A DNA stretch of 30,516 bases from Coemansia sp. RSA 922 (GCA_027577415.1 JANBQS010000149.1:1-30516); one strand, 5' to 3'. Shown: positions 9,800 to 18,983, numbered from the stretch's first letter. Numbers and translations are program-made. The notes: generated by a model not told the origin, from the sequence alone.

Positions 9800-10266
9800 A
9801 TGAAACCGCTCTCCAAAGGGGTCCAAAAGTATATTCTCTCACACCTCGACCATGGATTGGGTTTTAGCAGAGTTTCTATGACCGCTAGTGTTAGCAAGTC
9901 AGCAGTTGCTAGACTTCGCAACACTATGCGCCCAAATATTTCCCACTTAAGGGTCGTCCTATGCTTCTCTCACAGCGTAACAAGGCCTATCTCACTTGCC
10001 TGCTTACGTCAGGAAAACTAGACACGGCTACACAGGCAACCAAGTATCTGCGTGATGAAGTTGGCAAAACAGTATCTGTAGACACCGTGCGCCGGGCTCT
10101 TAGGAGCCAAAGACTAAAGTCATCTAAAAAGAAGCAACGGCCACTACTTTTGAGGAAAAATATGAGGGCTCGCCTGAATTTTGCCAAAGCACACATCAAT
10201 TGGAAGGTGGAGGACTGGGTGCGTGTTGCTTGGTCTTACGAGACAAGTACAGTAAATGTTAGCTGA
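9800..10266 (+). pseudogene. Tc1/mariner-type transposase relic, frameshifted and truncated
   Basis: Two overlapping frames make one protein. The first (from 9800, MKPLSKGVQKYILSHLDHG) is a helix-turn-helix segment. The second (from 9961, reading GRPMLLSQRNKAYLTCL if extended slightly upstream) holds the second helix-turn-helix with its GRP linker, then VSVDTVRRALRSQ and FAKAHINWKVEDWVRVAWS. They join only by a frame change near 9950. The catalytic core begins WSYET where Tc1-type enzymes have WSDE, so the first catalytic Asp reads Tyr, and the frame stops at 10266 with the rest of the DDE domain missing. The ATG at 9800 resembles a true N-terminus. I did not find terminal inverted repeats. 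The element is dead. Confidence 0.75.
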
Positions 10267-10892
10267 TGCTCTGCTAATGACAATGAATTTGCAGCGCCAA
10301 GCTAATCCAGATCATGCAGCCAGCATATCTTCATATACATTATAAAGGGCGCCTTTCCAGCGCTATTAGAAAAGTTTTCTCTTGTGTTTTTGTCGTTTTT
10401 AAAAGATATTTACTTCACACTATTATAGTTTGAAGTGCCACTAAATACTCTTACCCTACCTACCTTTCAAATGATATAAGATAAAAGTATAAGGGAAAAA
10501 AGCAAGTGAAGGAGAGAGTGAGCATTGCAGCAGAGCGGGTGATGTTGTCTTTTTATATGAATTTTTGAGTCAACTGGACTTGGCATCCCTGATCATCTTT
10601 TTTTTGGCATTTGTTTATGATAAAATGATATATCAGCACCGCCAACCAGCGTGGACACATGATTAATCATAAATATGATCAAATGTGATCAGCTCCCAAG
10701 GCGCAGCTCCCAGTAGAGCAAACAGGTATTCCCAGGGAGTAAAGGCCATTTATCTGCAATGGCTGCGTAATGTCAAGCACACATGTATTGCTCTACCCAA
10801 TACAAAAAGTCGCTGTCAAAATACATTGTACAGAAAGCAAAGTGATAAAGATGGCACAAACAAGAGATGACTAAACAAGAAATTTACATCAG
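10267..10892. other. AT-rich intergenic stretch after transposase relic
   Basis: About 625 bp without a credible gene. A 61-codon open frame near 10685 starts at GTG and looks random. A near-palindrome TGATCAAATGTGATCA lies at about 10677-10692. It includes the 3' flank of the BAR gene. Confidence 0.45.
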
Positions 10893-11860
10893 CTACTTGT
10901 TCTCATGGCGATACAAGGCTTCTTGTGTGACTTGGATCTCCTCAATCTCAGGCGCCAAATCTTCTAACAGAGCAGCAGCCTCCTTGTGGAAGGCCAGCTG
11001 AGCAGCAACAAAGTCAGACAGATGACGCAAGGGTGCAGGGGACTCAACGATAGCGCGCATTAAGCGCATAGCTTCCTCGACAACAGTAACAAAATGGTCC
11101 TCGGCAGACTCTACATCTCTACGGGCAGCGTCAGCATGGACAGGCTTTGCGCTCTTAAAGACAGCCTTGGCAGCATCGAGGGTCAGGCGCGCAGAGGCGA
11201 CTTCCTTGCGGGCGTTCTGAGCCAATGCAACGCCAGACTCGAGTGTGGCAGCCATGGGCTCAATAAACTTGGCGTGGATGCAGCGGTCCTGCTTAATCTT
11301 TTCATTGCCGACCTTCTCCTCGATTGAGCCAAATTTGAACAGTGCAGCACCTAGAGGCTCCTCCAGACCTACGCGCTCAGAGACATCAAGTGAGGCGCGT
11401 GCGATGGCATGCTGAACAGTGTTGGGCACACTCTCTTCCTCCCTTCTCTGTGCTGCAGCTACAGCCTCAGCGTCGCGCTTGCCTCCAATCTTTGAAGTCA
11501 GCGTTGTGAATTGCTGCTGCAGGGCCTGGACGTCAAAGTTCGTGGGTGGGGCAGTGTATGACCTAGTCAGGCGAACTAGCGACTGAGTGGCGTGGCGCAC
11601 GGCCTCGTAGCGCTGCTCCAGTACCACATAATCCGTAGGCAGCTCAGTAACCTCTGCGTTGCTAGTGAGCTTCTCCGAGGCGAGCTAAAAAGTAAAAAAA
11701 GAGTAGTTAGTTGCGAGTATTTTTCTCTCTCCTGCGGCTAAAGGCGGGCAGATAGCGAAATACTTGCCTGCTTGTACTGCGTAAAGCTCTTGCCGACTTT
11801 CTCGGCAAAGGGCGACCAGTTAGTGCTGACGTTCTGCGTAAACTTTGAAAACGAGTCCAT
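10893..11860 (-). CDS. BAR-domain membrane-shaping protein (Gvp36-like, spliced)
   Basis: Two exons on the minus strand: 11768-11860 (31 codons) and 10893-11684. The 83-nt intron has a GC donor (CAG|GCAAGT), a CTAAC branch site and a TTTTTAG acceptor, phase 0. The joined protein has 294 residues and starts MDSFSKFTQNVSTNWSPF, a hallmark of fungal Gvp36-type BAR proteins (amphipathic start), followed by LASEKL...VTELPTDYVVLEQR. The rest is a long helical BAR fold with repeated Ala/Glu/Lys heptads and KQDRCIHAKFIEPM in the middle. Relatives sense or bend Golgi, endosomal and vacuolar membranes. It diverges from HSK3 with 203 bp between start codons. Confidence 0.85.
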
Positions 11861-12063
11861 CTGCGATTTAAGATAATTGCGAAAATAATGTCGACAGTTG
11901 CAAAGTGGGGAAACTGTCTGGTGGAGAACGACGCGCCAAGGCTTGTGTCGTCAGCTGATCGGTTCACCGGCTCAGAAAGTCACAATCGAGATAGGCCATT
12001 GCATAGGCTTTTTCTTCCACAAAATACTGAATTAACATTCTTATTACTTTCAAAAATCGCAAC
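11861..12063. promoter_or_regulatory. bidirectional promoter BAR gene / HSK3
   Basis: 203 bp between the two divergent ATGs (11860 minus, 12064 plus). It must contain both 5' regions; no clear TATA element is seen. Confidence 0.5.
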
Positions 12064-12369
12064 ATGGATCAGCAGAGCGAAAAGAGGCGCGAGTACTTGT
12101 ACAGCAATCTGAGCAAGCAGCTGTCCCGACTGAATTCCAACTTTGAGCAGCTCAACAAGAATATGGCGGTACTCAAAGAGCAAGCAGAGCTGTCGCAGCG
12201 TCTCGCTCTTTCTCAGGCGTCAATGTAAGGGCACAATTACAGAGGGAATAGGCAGCACATAAAATGTGAGCGTGAGCTGAATGACTCTGAGGGCAGATTA
12301 TGCATATGTAGGTTCATGGGCGCCAAGGACGTATTCGAGCGGTCGACCGGCCAGGACTCTAGGCAATGA
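12064..12369 (+). CDS. HSK3: DASH/Dam1 complex subunit Hsk3 (spliced, 72 residues)
   Basis: Exon 1 is 12064-12224 and exon 2 is 12312-12369; the 87-nt intron is GTAAGG...GTAG and splits the Met codon of ASMFMGAK. The joined protein has 72 residues: MDQQSEKRREYLYSNLSKQL, a coiled coil with LNSNFEQLNKNM, then SQASMFMGAKDVFERS. The short helical layout and the SMFMxA motif near the C-terminus match Hsk3, the smallest-class subunit of the ring that couples kinetochores to microtubule plus ends. Without the intron the frame stops right after the first exon. The branch site is not obvious. A nearby alternative acceptor (GGGCAG at about 12290-12296) would keep the frame but break the conserved motif. 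Confidence 0.82.
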
Positions 12370-13216
12370 AGCGATGGATACCATTCATAGTGGTTGGCTC
12401 AATAAAGTACGTACTCTGTCATGGCAAAGGGAAGCGCACACAGGATGAGCGCTCTTAGGAGGAGCAGTAGAACGGTCCCAACGACGCCGATGAGGAACCG
12501 CTAGCCAGTCGTATTGTTCTTGGCTCACAAGGCACCTGGAACTGGCAAGTAGCACCCCGTCGTAAAGGGAGTGGGGAGGGGGAGTGAGACCGTCCAAACA
12601 ACAGCGGAGTAGGGCGGACAACAATGGCCCTATATAATGCTACTGTATGTCAGTGGGAAGTATCAGGGATGTCTACCTCTTAAGCCTACTACTTTTTTTT
12701 ATCATACCAGGGAGTGATTCCCAATAAAAATAAACAAAAAGAAAGAATGTGAGTCCCACGCCCCCTTCATTGGACAGACCGTGTTTACAATTGTTGAGAA
12801 GGCAGCGCGCGCTATTGGACGGGAGGATCCTGTGATAAACACGAGCAGGCGGAAAACAAAAAGCGAAAGGGGGATGAGTGCGAAAAAAAAAAGTTTTTGG
12901 GCAGATCAGAATAGGGGCAGAGCGCCAGTGCAAGCCCGATGGGTATTTAAAGCTTGGACTAGAGGGGATTATCTTTATTTTGAAAGGACCCAACTCTTGT
13001 CCTCCTCTCTTCCTTCTCCTTATCCTTTTTTTTTTGTTGTTTTACACCTCGACATATACTTTTTCTTGTTGTTGATTAGTTCTTTACTTGTCAGGCTAAC
13101 GCGTAGTGTGGACTGACAATTATCTACGTTCCCTTTACTCCTTCTCCTCATTCACACAAGTCGCGGTAAAACAACTTTTTTCTTTTGCATTTTTCTATCT
13201 CCTAGCCGACATAACC
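12370..13216 (+). promoter_or_regulatory. upstream region of the B-type cyclin
   Basis: About 850 bp with no credible gene. The last about 200 bp before the cyclin ATG are pyrimidine-rich (long C/T and T runs), as expected of a fungal leader. One ACGCGT (MCB-like) site sits at 13099-13104. It also holds the 3' flank of HSK3. Confidence 0.45.
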
Positions 13217-15466
13217 ATGTTCCAAAACAAGGCAAGTACTTGCACAAACGACTTGTCACTAGCTGAACTTCCACTTTGCTTATGCTAATTCAGATGTGAC
13301 TGTAATTGTTATTGTTGTCAATAGAGTTCAACCATGCCGATGCGTTCGCGCATTCCTGTGCGCAAGGCGGTTCCTGGCGTGACGGACGAGAACAAGGTCG
13401 GGACTGTTGCAGGCCGTATGATCAAGGACGGCGGTGAGCCAGCGGTGGCTGGCAGCAAGCTACACTCTTCCACTCTAGCGGTGTCGGCGATTCCGTCCGC
13501 GGCCGGTGTTGTTGGTGGCCCCGGGGCTGGGGTGTCCAAGGCGTTTGGTGCGGCAGCCCAGCGTGCGGCGGTGCCAGCGAAGGTGTTTGGGTCGCAAGTT
13601 AGTCGTATTGCAGCGGCAGCAGCTGGAGCGCGTCCACGGTCTGCGTTTGGCGAAGTGGCAAACACAAAGGTAAGCATTATTGTTTATGATAAGCCGGTAA
13701 CATTTTCTTTTTGTTTACTTTTTTTTCTGTGGGGAAATTTTTTTAGCGCATGATTGGTTTGTATGTGTGAGCCGCGGCTCGACTCAAAGTTTTTGTTTAC
13801 AAAAAGATGACTAACCTTTTTTTCATTCTCTGACGCGTGATGAAATTGTTGTTTACGATAGGTTGTCAAGGCAGCTGTGGGCAGGCTTACCAAGCCCGAA
13901 GAAGTTGCAGCAATGATCAACGGCAAGCAAATGGTCAGGGGTGGGCGTGTAGCGCTAAGTGGTACTGGTGTGGGTACTGTTGCTGGTGGCGGAGTGGTCA
14001 AGCAGGGGCTTCCTCTGGCTCGCTCGCGCCTGGGCACTGTCACAGCCCGGCCTACTGGCGTGGCAGCGGCGGCAGCAGCGTCGCGCTCAACGACGGCGAT
14101 ACTTGGCAACCGGCCCATCAGCAAGCCCTCGGCGGCGTTTGGAGCGCGCAGGCCAGTGGCAGTAAAGTCTACCGCGGTCAGCGTGGTGTCAGCAGCCGGG
14201 GCCAATGCAGTGGCGGCCAACGCATCCAAGCGCGCTCGCTCGGCTGCAGCTCCGGTCGTGGATGCGCCGTCGTCGGTGCTGGGCAAGCACACTCGCAGCG
14301 GACGCCTGCCAGTGCGTGCGTCGAGCGTCGACTCTGTCGAGACTACGTCGACTCTGGCGATGTCGTCTGAGCGCAGCTACCAGGAGGCGGGTGTTGTGTA
14401 CGACTCGACAGCGGCGACGAGCGTCGAGACCAGCCCGACGGTGGAGTCGACTGGGTTTGGCGACGACAAGCTGGATGACGATCGCAAGTTTGTTGACATG
14501 GATGCCATCGACTACGCGCTTGCGCACTCGGGGCTGCTGGGCGAGGTGGCGATCAGCATGGATGAGATCAACGAGTTCGAGGCGGACGTCAACCCCATCG
14601 ACACGACGCTGGTGCCCGAGTTCAGCGACGACATTTTCGGGTACATGCGCGACATGGAGCAGCGGCTGATGCCCAACGCAAAGTACATGGCGCTGCAGCC
14701 GGCGCTGACGTGGTCGACGCGGTCGATCCTCATTGAGTGGGTGGTGCAGGTCCACGAGCGGTTCGACCTTCTGCCCGAGTCGTTGTACCTGGCAGTCAAC
14801 TTCATCGACCGGTTCCTGTCGGTCAAGGAGATCGCCATCAGCAAGCTGCAGCTGGTGGGCGCTGTGTGCCTGCTGCTGGCGACCAAGTACGAGGAGATCC
14901 ACGTGCCCAGCGTCAAGGACATTGAGTACATGGTGGAGGGCAACTACAAGGTGCCTGAGATCCTGGCCGCCGAGCGGTTCGTCCTGCGCATGCTCAACTT
15001 CGACCTGGGCTGGCCTGGCCCGCTGTCGTTCCTGCGCCGCATTTCCAAGGCCGACGCGTACGACCCGCAGACGCGTACGCTGGCAAAGTACCTGATGGAG
15101 GTGACGCTGATGGACGAGCGCTTCATTGGCGTGCCGTGCTCGAAGATTGCGGCTATTGCGCACTGCCTGGCCATGCGCTACCTGGACAAGGGCCCGTGGA
15201 CGCGCGCCCACGCCTTTTACTCGGGCTACTTTGAGTCCGAGCTGCTGCCCCACGTGGCCGTGCTGGTGCGGCTGCTCATGGAGCCCGTCAAGCACCGTGC
15301 CATCTACGAAAAGTACACTACTCGCCAGTACATGCGCGCCTCGGAGTTTGTGCTCAAGTGGTTTACGCTCAACGACGTCCAGTACCTGCTTGTCCCCACC
15401 AACGGCGACCATGCTCCAGAGTCCACGCCCCTGGGCGATGACTACTTGGAGCTGCCACCATTCTGA
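13217..15466 (+). CDS. B-type (mitotic) cyclin, three exons
   Basis: Exons: 13217-13231 (MFQNK), 13325-13669 and 13862-15466; both introns are phase 0. Intron 1 has a GC donor (AAG|GCAAGT), intron 2 a GT donor and a CTAAC branch site. The joined protein has about 654 residues. The N-terminal 280 residues are Ala/Ser/Val-rich and disordered; RKAVPGVTDEN near the start looks like a degenerate destruction box. The tandem cyclin folds run from about residue 385: WVVQVHERFDLLPESLYLAV, FIDRFLS, LLATKYEEIHVP and FDLGWPGPLSFLRRISKAD are classic B-type cyclin sequences that bind and activate Cdk1 for G2/M. An ATG at 13334 in exon 2 is an alternative start if intron 1 is retained. Confidence 0.9.
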
Positions 15467-15652
15467 TATCTTTTTTTTCCTCTGTATATTTACCCCTGCC
15501 TATTTCCATCTTGCCAAAAAATCTATTAAAAACACACTGCTTTTGTGGAACATGAACATGTAAATCCCATGTATTTAACAATCCCGCTATTGTTCTCTGT
15601 TCCTTTCTCCACCCTCTCTTCACCTATCTCTACACTTTAAACTATTCTAATA

Positions 15653-16318
15653 ATGTCGGTTGTTATCAAGGCCAAGGGTATTTTGTTTGACATGGACGGC
15701 ACGCTGGTCGACACCACGGCCTGTGTCGAGAATGCATGGCGCTCCGTGGCCGAAGAGTACGGCGTTGACGCAACCGAGCTGCTCAAGAACATCCACGGCC
15801 GCTCAGGTCTCGACACGCTCAAGACGTATTTCCCGCCCCAGTGCCACACGCTAGAGTTCCTGCGCTCATACGAGTCCCAAGTAGTCGAGCAGACCGAGGG
15901 TGTAGATGCCGTCCCAGGCGCCCTCACTGTGCTGAAGTCGCTGAGCGCCGACAGGTGGGCGGTGGTTACTGCGGCATCTGGCATGTGGGCGCAGAAGAGA
16001 CTCACGCAGGCAGGGCTCCCGTTGCCCACGCACTTGGTCTCGGCTGACAACGTCAAGGTCAATAAGCCCCACCCAGAGGGATACCTGGCTGGCGCCATGC
16101 ACTTGGGGCTGGACGCAAAGGACACTGTGGTGTTCGAAGACGCTGTCAGCGGAGTGCTGGCGGGCAGGGCGGCTAACGCCACGGTCATAGCGCTGACCAC
16201 GTCAACCCCACGCAAGGATCTGGTAAAGGCTGGAGCTCACTATGTATTGGACGACTATCGTGGAATCACCATTGTGGATAATGGAGACCATGTAACAATT
16301 GAATTTAAATATATCTAA
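15653..16318 (+). CDS. HAD-family sugar/glycerol-phosphate phosphatase (DOG/GPP type)
   Basis: A complete 221-residue haloacid dehalogenase hydrolase of the fungal 2-deoxyglucose-6-phosphatase / glycerol-phosphatase group. All four motifs are visible: D13-M-D15-G-T (nucleophile and acid/base), T106 in VVTAAS, K138 in NKPHPEGY and E162-D163 in VFEDAVSGV. A small helical cap lies between motifs I and II. Relatives dephosphorylate glycerol-3-phosphate (osmotic glycerol synthesis) or sugar phosphates in the cytosol; the exact substrate cannot be read here. The stop codon overlaps that of the convergent gene by four bases (CTAA at 16315-16318), and its last codons are fossilised again at 17897-17920. 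Confidence 0.92.
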   Translation: MSVVIKAKGILFDMDGTLVDTTACVENAWRSVAEEYGVDATELLKNIHGRSGLDTLKTYFPPQCHTLEFLRSYESQVVEQTEGVDAVPGALTVLKSLSADRWAVVTAASGMWAQKRLTQAGLPLPTHLVSADNVKVNKPHPEGYLAGAMHLGLDAKDTVVFEDAVSGVLAGRAANATVIALTTSTPRKDLVKAGAHYVLDDYRGITIVDNGDHVTIEFKYI

Positions 16319-17364
16319 GAACGCAATTTCCTTGCCGCGAGCACTCTGCGCCGGCTAAGCAGCCAAAACGCGACGCACACGAGTGCCACAAAGCCAATGC
16401 AGCCGAGGATTATGCCGGCAATAACACCGCCACGCGCAGTCTTTTTGGTGCTGGAAATGGTCTGTGTGCGCAGCAGAGCACTGCGGCTGCCCAGAGTAAG
16501 GTTGAAGAACGTCACTTCATTGAGTACCTGCGCACGCGCATTGCCAGCCACCACTGAGCCAAGACGCAGGTTCAGCACGATAAAGTCGCAGTCTTTGGCG
16601 TCGACGCGAAGCTTGTCGCTGGTAGAGTTGCCACAGGGCGCGACGCGGATAGTACCGTTGTTAAAGTCCGTAAGCGTGACGTTGCTCTTATTGTCAAACA
16701 GGTCAATGTCGCCAATAAACGGGATACTGGTGGCATTGACGACTGTGACGTTGAGGAACTGGGGCTGGTACGTGTGTACGCCGTGGATATAGCTGTTGCC
16801 GTAGTACGTCGACCCCATCCACATTCCGCCGCCGTACGCCCACCATGGGTACGGGAATATCGGGTAGAACCCATACCCCCACGCACCCGGGTACGTCGAC
16901 CGCATAGGCGACGCGTAGTACACGGCTGGCGCCTTTGACCCAAAAGTGTGCGTCTGCACTGTCTGCCCCCGGTTCACCGTCGTGTACTGCGCGTTGGCCG
17001 TGTACGCTGGTGGTGGTCCGTATGGCCGAGAGCTGTCGCCCGACCCGGAGCCCTTGCCACCGGCGTTGACGCCGCTGCGGTCCGGATACAAAGACCCGTA
17101 GCTTGGAGGCCGGTCTCCCATCGAACCGCTGCCCTTGCCGCCGCTGCCACCGCCGCCAGAAAGAGAGGGCTTGCTGCTTCCCGAACCCACGCTGTTTCCG
17201 CTTCCTGGTTTGCTTCCAGATGGCTTTCCACCACCTCCGCCTGGCGCCCGTCCGCCACCACCACCGCCGCCGCCCTTGCGCTCATCCTCGTCGTCAACCT
17301 CAGACTGGGCTCTGACGACTAGGGCCAGGCAAATAATTAACAAGAAAAGGTGTACCAACCGCAT
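16315..17364 (-). CDS. secreted glycine-rich single-pass membrane protein, paralogue A
   Basis: A 349-residue protein. A signal peptide (MRLVHLFLLIICLALVVRAQ) is followed by an acidic patch and a Gly/Ser/Pro-rich region (about 30-125), an aromatic Tyr/Pro/Trp segment (FYPIFPYPWWAYGGG, near 170), a beta-rich ectodomain with at least six N-glycosylation sequons (NVT, NAT, NKS, NVT, NST, NLT) and a C-terminal membrane span (about 315-335, GIILGCIGFVALVCVAFWLL) with a short basic tail. The layout suggests a type I cell-surface or wall-associated protein. It recalls fungal DUF7732-type proteins, but I am unsure of the family. A close paralogue lies immediately to the right; this copy has the longer Gly-rich linker. 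Confidence 0.85.
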   Translation of the reverse strand: MRLVHLFLLIICLALVVRAQSEVDDEDERKGGGGGGGGRAPGGGGGKPSGSKPGSGNSVGSGSSKPSLSGGGGSGGKGSGSMGDRPPSYGSLYPDRSGVNAGGKGSGSGDSSRPYGPPPAYTANAQYTTVNRGQTVQTHTFGSKAPAVYYASPMRSTYPGAWGYGFYPIFPYPWWAYGGGMWMGSTYYGNSYIHGVHTYQPQFLNVTVVNATSIPFIGDIDLFDNKSNVTLTDFNNGTIRVAPCGNSTSDKLRVDAKDCDFIVLNLRLGSVVAGNARAQVLNEVTFFNLTLGSRSALLRTQTISSTKKTARGGVIAGIILGCIGFVALVCVAFWLLSRRRVLAARKLRS

Positions 17365-17548
17365 GGATAAATAAAAGCAGTAAAAAAGGGTTTAATGAGT
17401 TGAAAAAAAAGATGGACAAAATGGAATGGGCCGCCCACTCCTTTTCTACTCGCTTGTACCACCCAGAAACCTTTGTTTTTTTCTTCTTCTTTCGCATGCA
17501 GTCTCGTTTCCAGCATGGAAATCAGCCATTCACGCCCCCACAAAAGAT

Positions 17549-17586
17549 GTGTTCGAAAGACGCGGTCAAAAGAAGTGTTCGAAAGA
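17549..17586. promoter_or_regulatory. direct-repeat element upstream of paralogue A
   Basis: GTGTTCGAAAGA occurs at 17549-17560 and again at 17575-17586, exactly 26 bp apart, about 200 bp upstream of the ATG. The same arrangement recurs upstream of paralogue B with TTCC in place of TTCG. It may bind a regulator. Confidence 0.45.
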
Positions 17587-17602
17587 TGTGGGCATTCGAT
17601 TG

Positions 17603-17662
17603 TTCCATGCTGCGCCCAGTCTCACGCTTTGGCTGCGGCCACTTCCATTCACTGGCTTTCTG
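17603..17662. repeat. 60-bp block identical between copies (copy A)
   Basis: Sixty bases read identically here and at 19038-19097, while the coding parts of the two copies have visibly diverged. In copy B this block is the 3' UTR and last codons of the lectin gene. Confidence 0.8.
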
Positions 17663-17696
17663 CCTCCCTGGTGGCCTCAGCATCGTGTATTCGCAG
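17649..17696 (-). pseudogene. fossil 3' end of the Yos9-like gene
   Basis: Read on the minus strand this gives LRIHDAEATREAESQ then TGA. The intact lectin gene ends LRVHFADETTKTESQ then TGA, at the same offset from the shared 60-bp block. Sixteen codons are preserved, including the stop; upstream of them similarity fades. It marks the right breakpoint of the duplicated unit. Confidence 0.8.
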
Positions 17697-17896
17697 TGGG
17701 ATTTCGACAGTCCAGAACGATATCCCACTTTTTATCACATGACTTGATTACTATCTTTGCGATGAACGGTTTATTATTTGTTGGCTGCTTACTCAGTGTG
17801 CCGACTTGTTTAAATGTCCGCACTCCAGCAACCGTGGAGTAGTTCTTTTGATCACATTTGTTTTTTTCTATAGCTTTTATCTGACAAAAACACCCA

Positions 17897-17920
17897 ACAA
17901 TTGAATTTAAATATATCTAA
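17897..17920 (+). pseudogene. fossil 3' end of the HAD phosphatase gene
   Basis: The plus strand reads TIEFKYI then TAA, identical to the last eight codons of the phosphatase at 16295-16318. It marks the left breakpoint of copy B. Overlap with the stop codon of paralogue B helps explain its preservation. Confidence 0.8.
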
Positions 17921-18813
17921 TAAAGCAATTTCCTCGCTGCTAGCTTTCTGTGCCGGATTATCAACCAAATGGCAACGCATACGAGTGCCACAAAGCCAAT
18001 GCAGCCGAGGATTATGCCGGCAATAACGCCGTCACGCTCTAACCTTGTAGTACTGGAAATCGTCTGTGTGCGCAATAGAGCTCTGCGACTGCCCAGAGTA
18101 AGGGTGAAGAACGTCACTTCATTGAGTACTTGCGCATGCGCATTGCCAGCCACCACCGAGCCACGACTCAGGTCCAGCACGATAAAGTCGCAGTCTTTGG
18201 CGTCGACGCTAAGCTCGTCGCTGGTAGAGCTGCCACAGGGCGCGACGCGGATAGTACCGTTGTTAAATTCCGTGAGCACGACGTTGTTATTATTATCAAA
18301 CAGGTCAATGTCACCAATAAGCGGGATACTGGTGGCATTGACGACTGTGATGTTGAGGAACTTGGATTGGTACGTGTGTACGCCGTGATTGTAGCTGTTA
18401 CCGTAGTACGTCGACCTCACCATCGTTCCGGCGCCGTACGCCCACCATGGGTAGGGGAATATCGGGTAGAACCCGTACCTCCATACATCAAGGTATGTTG
18501 ACTGCAAACGCGACGAGTAGAACGCTGTTGGCGCCTTTGATCCAATAGTGTGCGTCTGCACTGTCTGCCCCCAGTCCACCGCATTGTACTGCACATTGGC
18601 TATGTATGGTGGCGGTCTGTATGGCCGAGAGCTGTCGCCCGGCCCGGAGCCCTTGCCACCGGCGTTGACGCCACCACCATAACCAGAAAGAGAGGGCTTG
18701 CTGTTTCTCGAACCCACACTGTTGCCACTGCTTGGCTTGCGCTCATCCTCGGACTGGGCTCTAACAGCCAGGGCCAGGCAAATAACTAACAAGAAAAGGT
18801 GTACAGATCGCAT
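17917..18813 (-). CDS. secreted glycine-rich single-pass membrane protein, paralogue B
   Basis: A 298-residue paralogue of the gene at 16315-17364. It shares the signal peptide (MRSVHLFLLVICLALAVRAQ), the aromatic FYPIFPYPWWAYG segment, the glycosylated ectodomain (NIT, NAT, NNG, NST contexts), and the C-terminal membrane span with GIILGCIGFVALVCVAIW. The frame is open upstream to 18909, but the homologous start is the ATG at 18813. About 50 residues of the Gly/Ser/Lys-rich linker are missing relative to paralogue A. The frame is intact throughout, so the copy is probably functional. It lies on the same strand as, and 270 bp downstream of, the lectin gene. Confidence 0.85.
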   Translation of the reverse strand: MRSVHLFLLVICLALAVRAQSEDERKPSSGNSVGSRNSKPSLSGYGGGVNAGGKGSGPGDSSRPYRPPPYIANVQYNAVDWGQTVQTHTIGSKAPTAFYSSRLQSTYLDVWRYGFYPIFPYPWWAYGAGTMVRSTYYGNSYNHGVHTYQSKFLNITVVNATSIPLIGDIDLFDNNNNVVLTEFNNGTIRVAPCGSSTSDELSVDAKDCDFIVLDLSRGSVVAGNAHAQVLNEVTFFTLTLGSRRALLRTQTISSTTRLERDGVIAGIILGCIGFVALVCVAIWLIIRHRKLAARKLLY

Positions 18814-18983
18814 GGGAAAGTAAAAACAGTAAAAAAAGGGTTTAATGAGTGAAAAAAAAAGATGGACGAAATGGAATGGATCACTTTTAAGGGAAAATTG
18901 GCCTATCATTTTCTACTCTTTGTTTTTCTTTGCATAGGGTCTTGCTTCTAACATGGAAATCAGCTGTTCTCCCCGCAAAATAT

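Larger units (their letters stand above)
16295..17696. repeat. tandem segmental duplication, copy A
   Basis: This about 1.4-kb unit runs from the last codons of the phosphatase gene through a glycine-rich membrane protein gene and its promoter to a fossil of the lectin gene's 3' end. It matches copy B (17897-19131) in order and orientation, with about 200 bp of unmatched DNA between them. Confidence 0.85.
17365..17896. promoter_or_regulatory. promoter of paralogue A plus duplication junction
   Basis: This contains the upstream region of paralogue A (shared with that of paralogue B), the lectin fossil at 17649-17696, and about 200 bp (17697-17896) with no counterpart in copy B. Open frames here are short and not recognisable. 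Confidence 0.55.

Noticed and set aside
10685..10870. 61-codon frame near the transposase relic
   Set aside because: It starts with GTG, has no motif and lies in AT-rich decayed DNA.
14189..15412. 407-codon open frame antisense to the cyclin
   Set aside because: It lies opposite the conserved cyclin folds, is rich in Arg/His/Leu/Val typical of antisense to GC-rich coding DNA and matches no family.
18814..18909. In-frame N-terminal extension of membrane protein paralogue B
   Set aside because: Paralogue A begins at the equivalent of 18813, directly with the signal peptide; the extension is promoter sequence shared by both copies.
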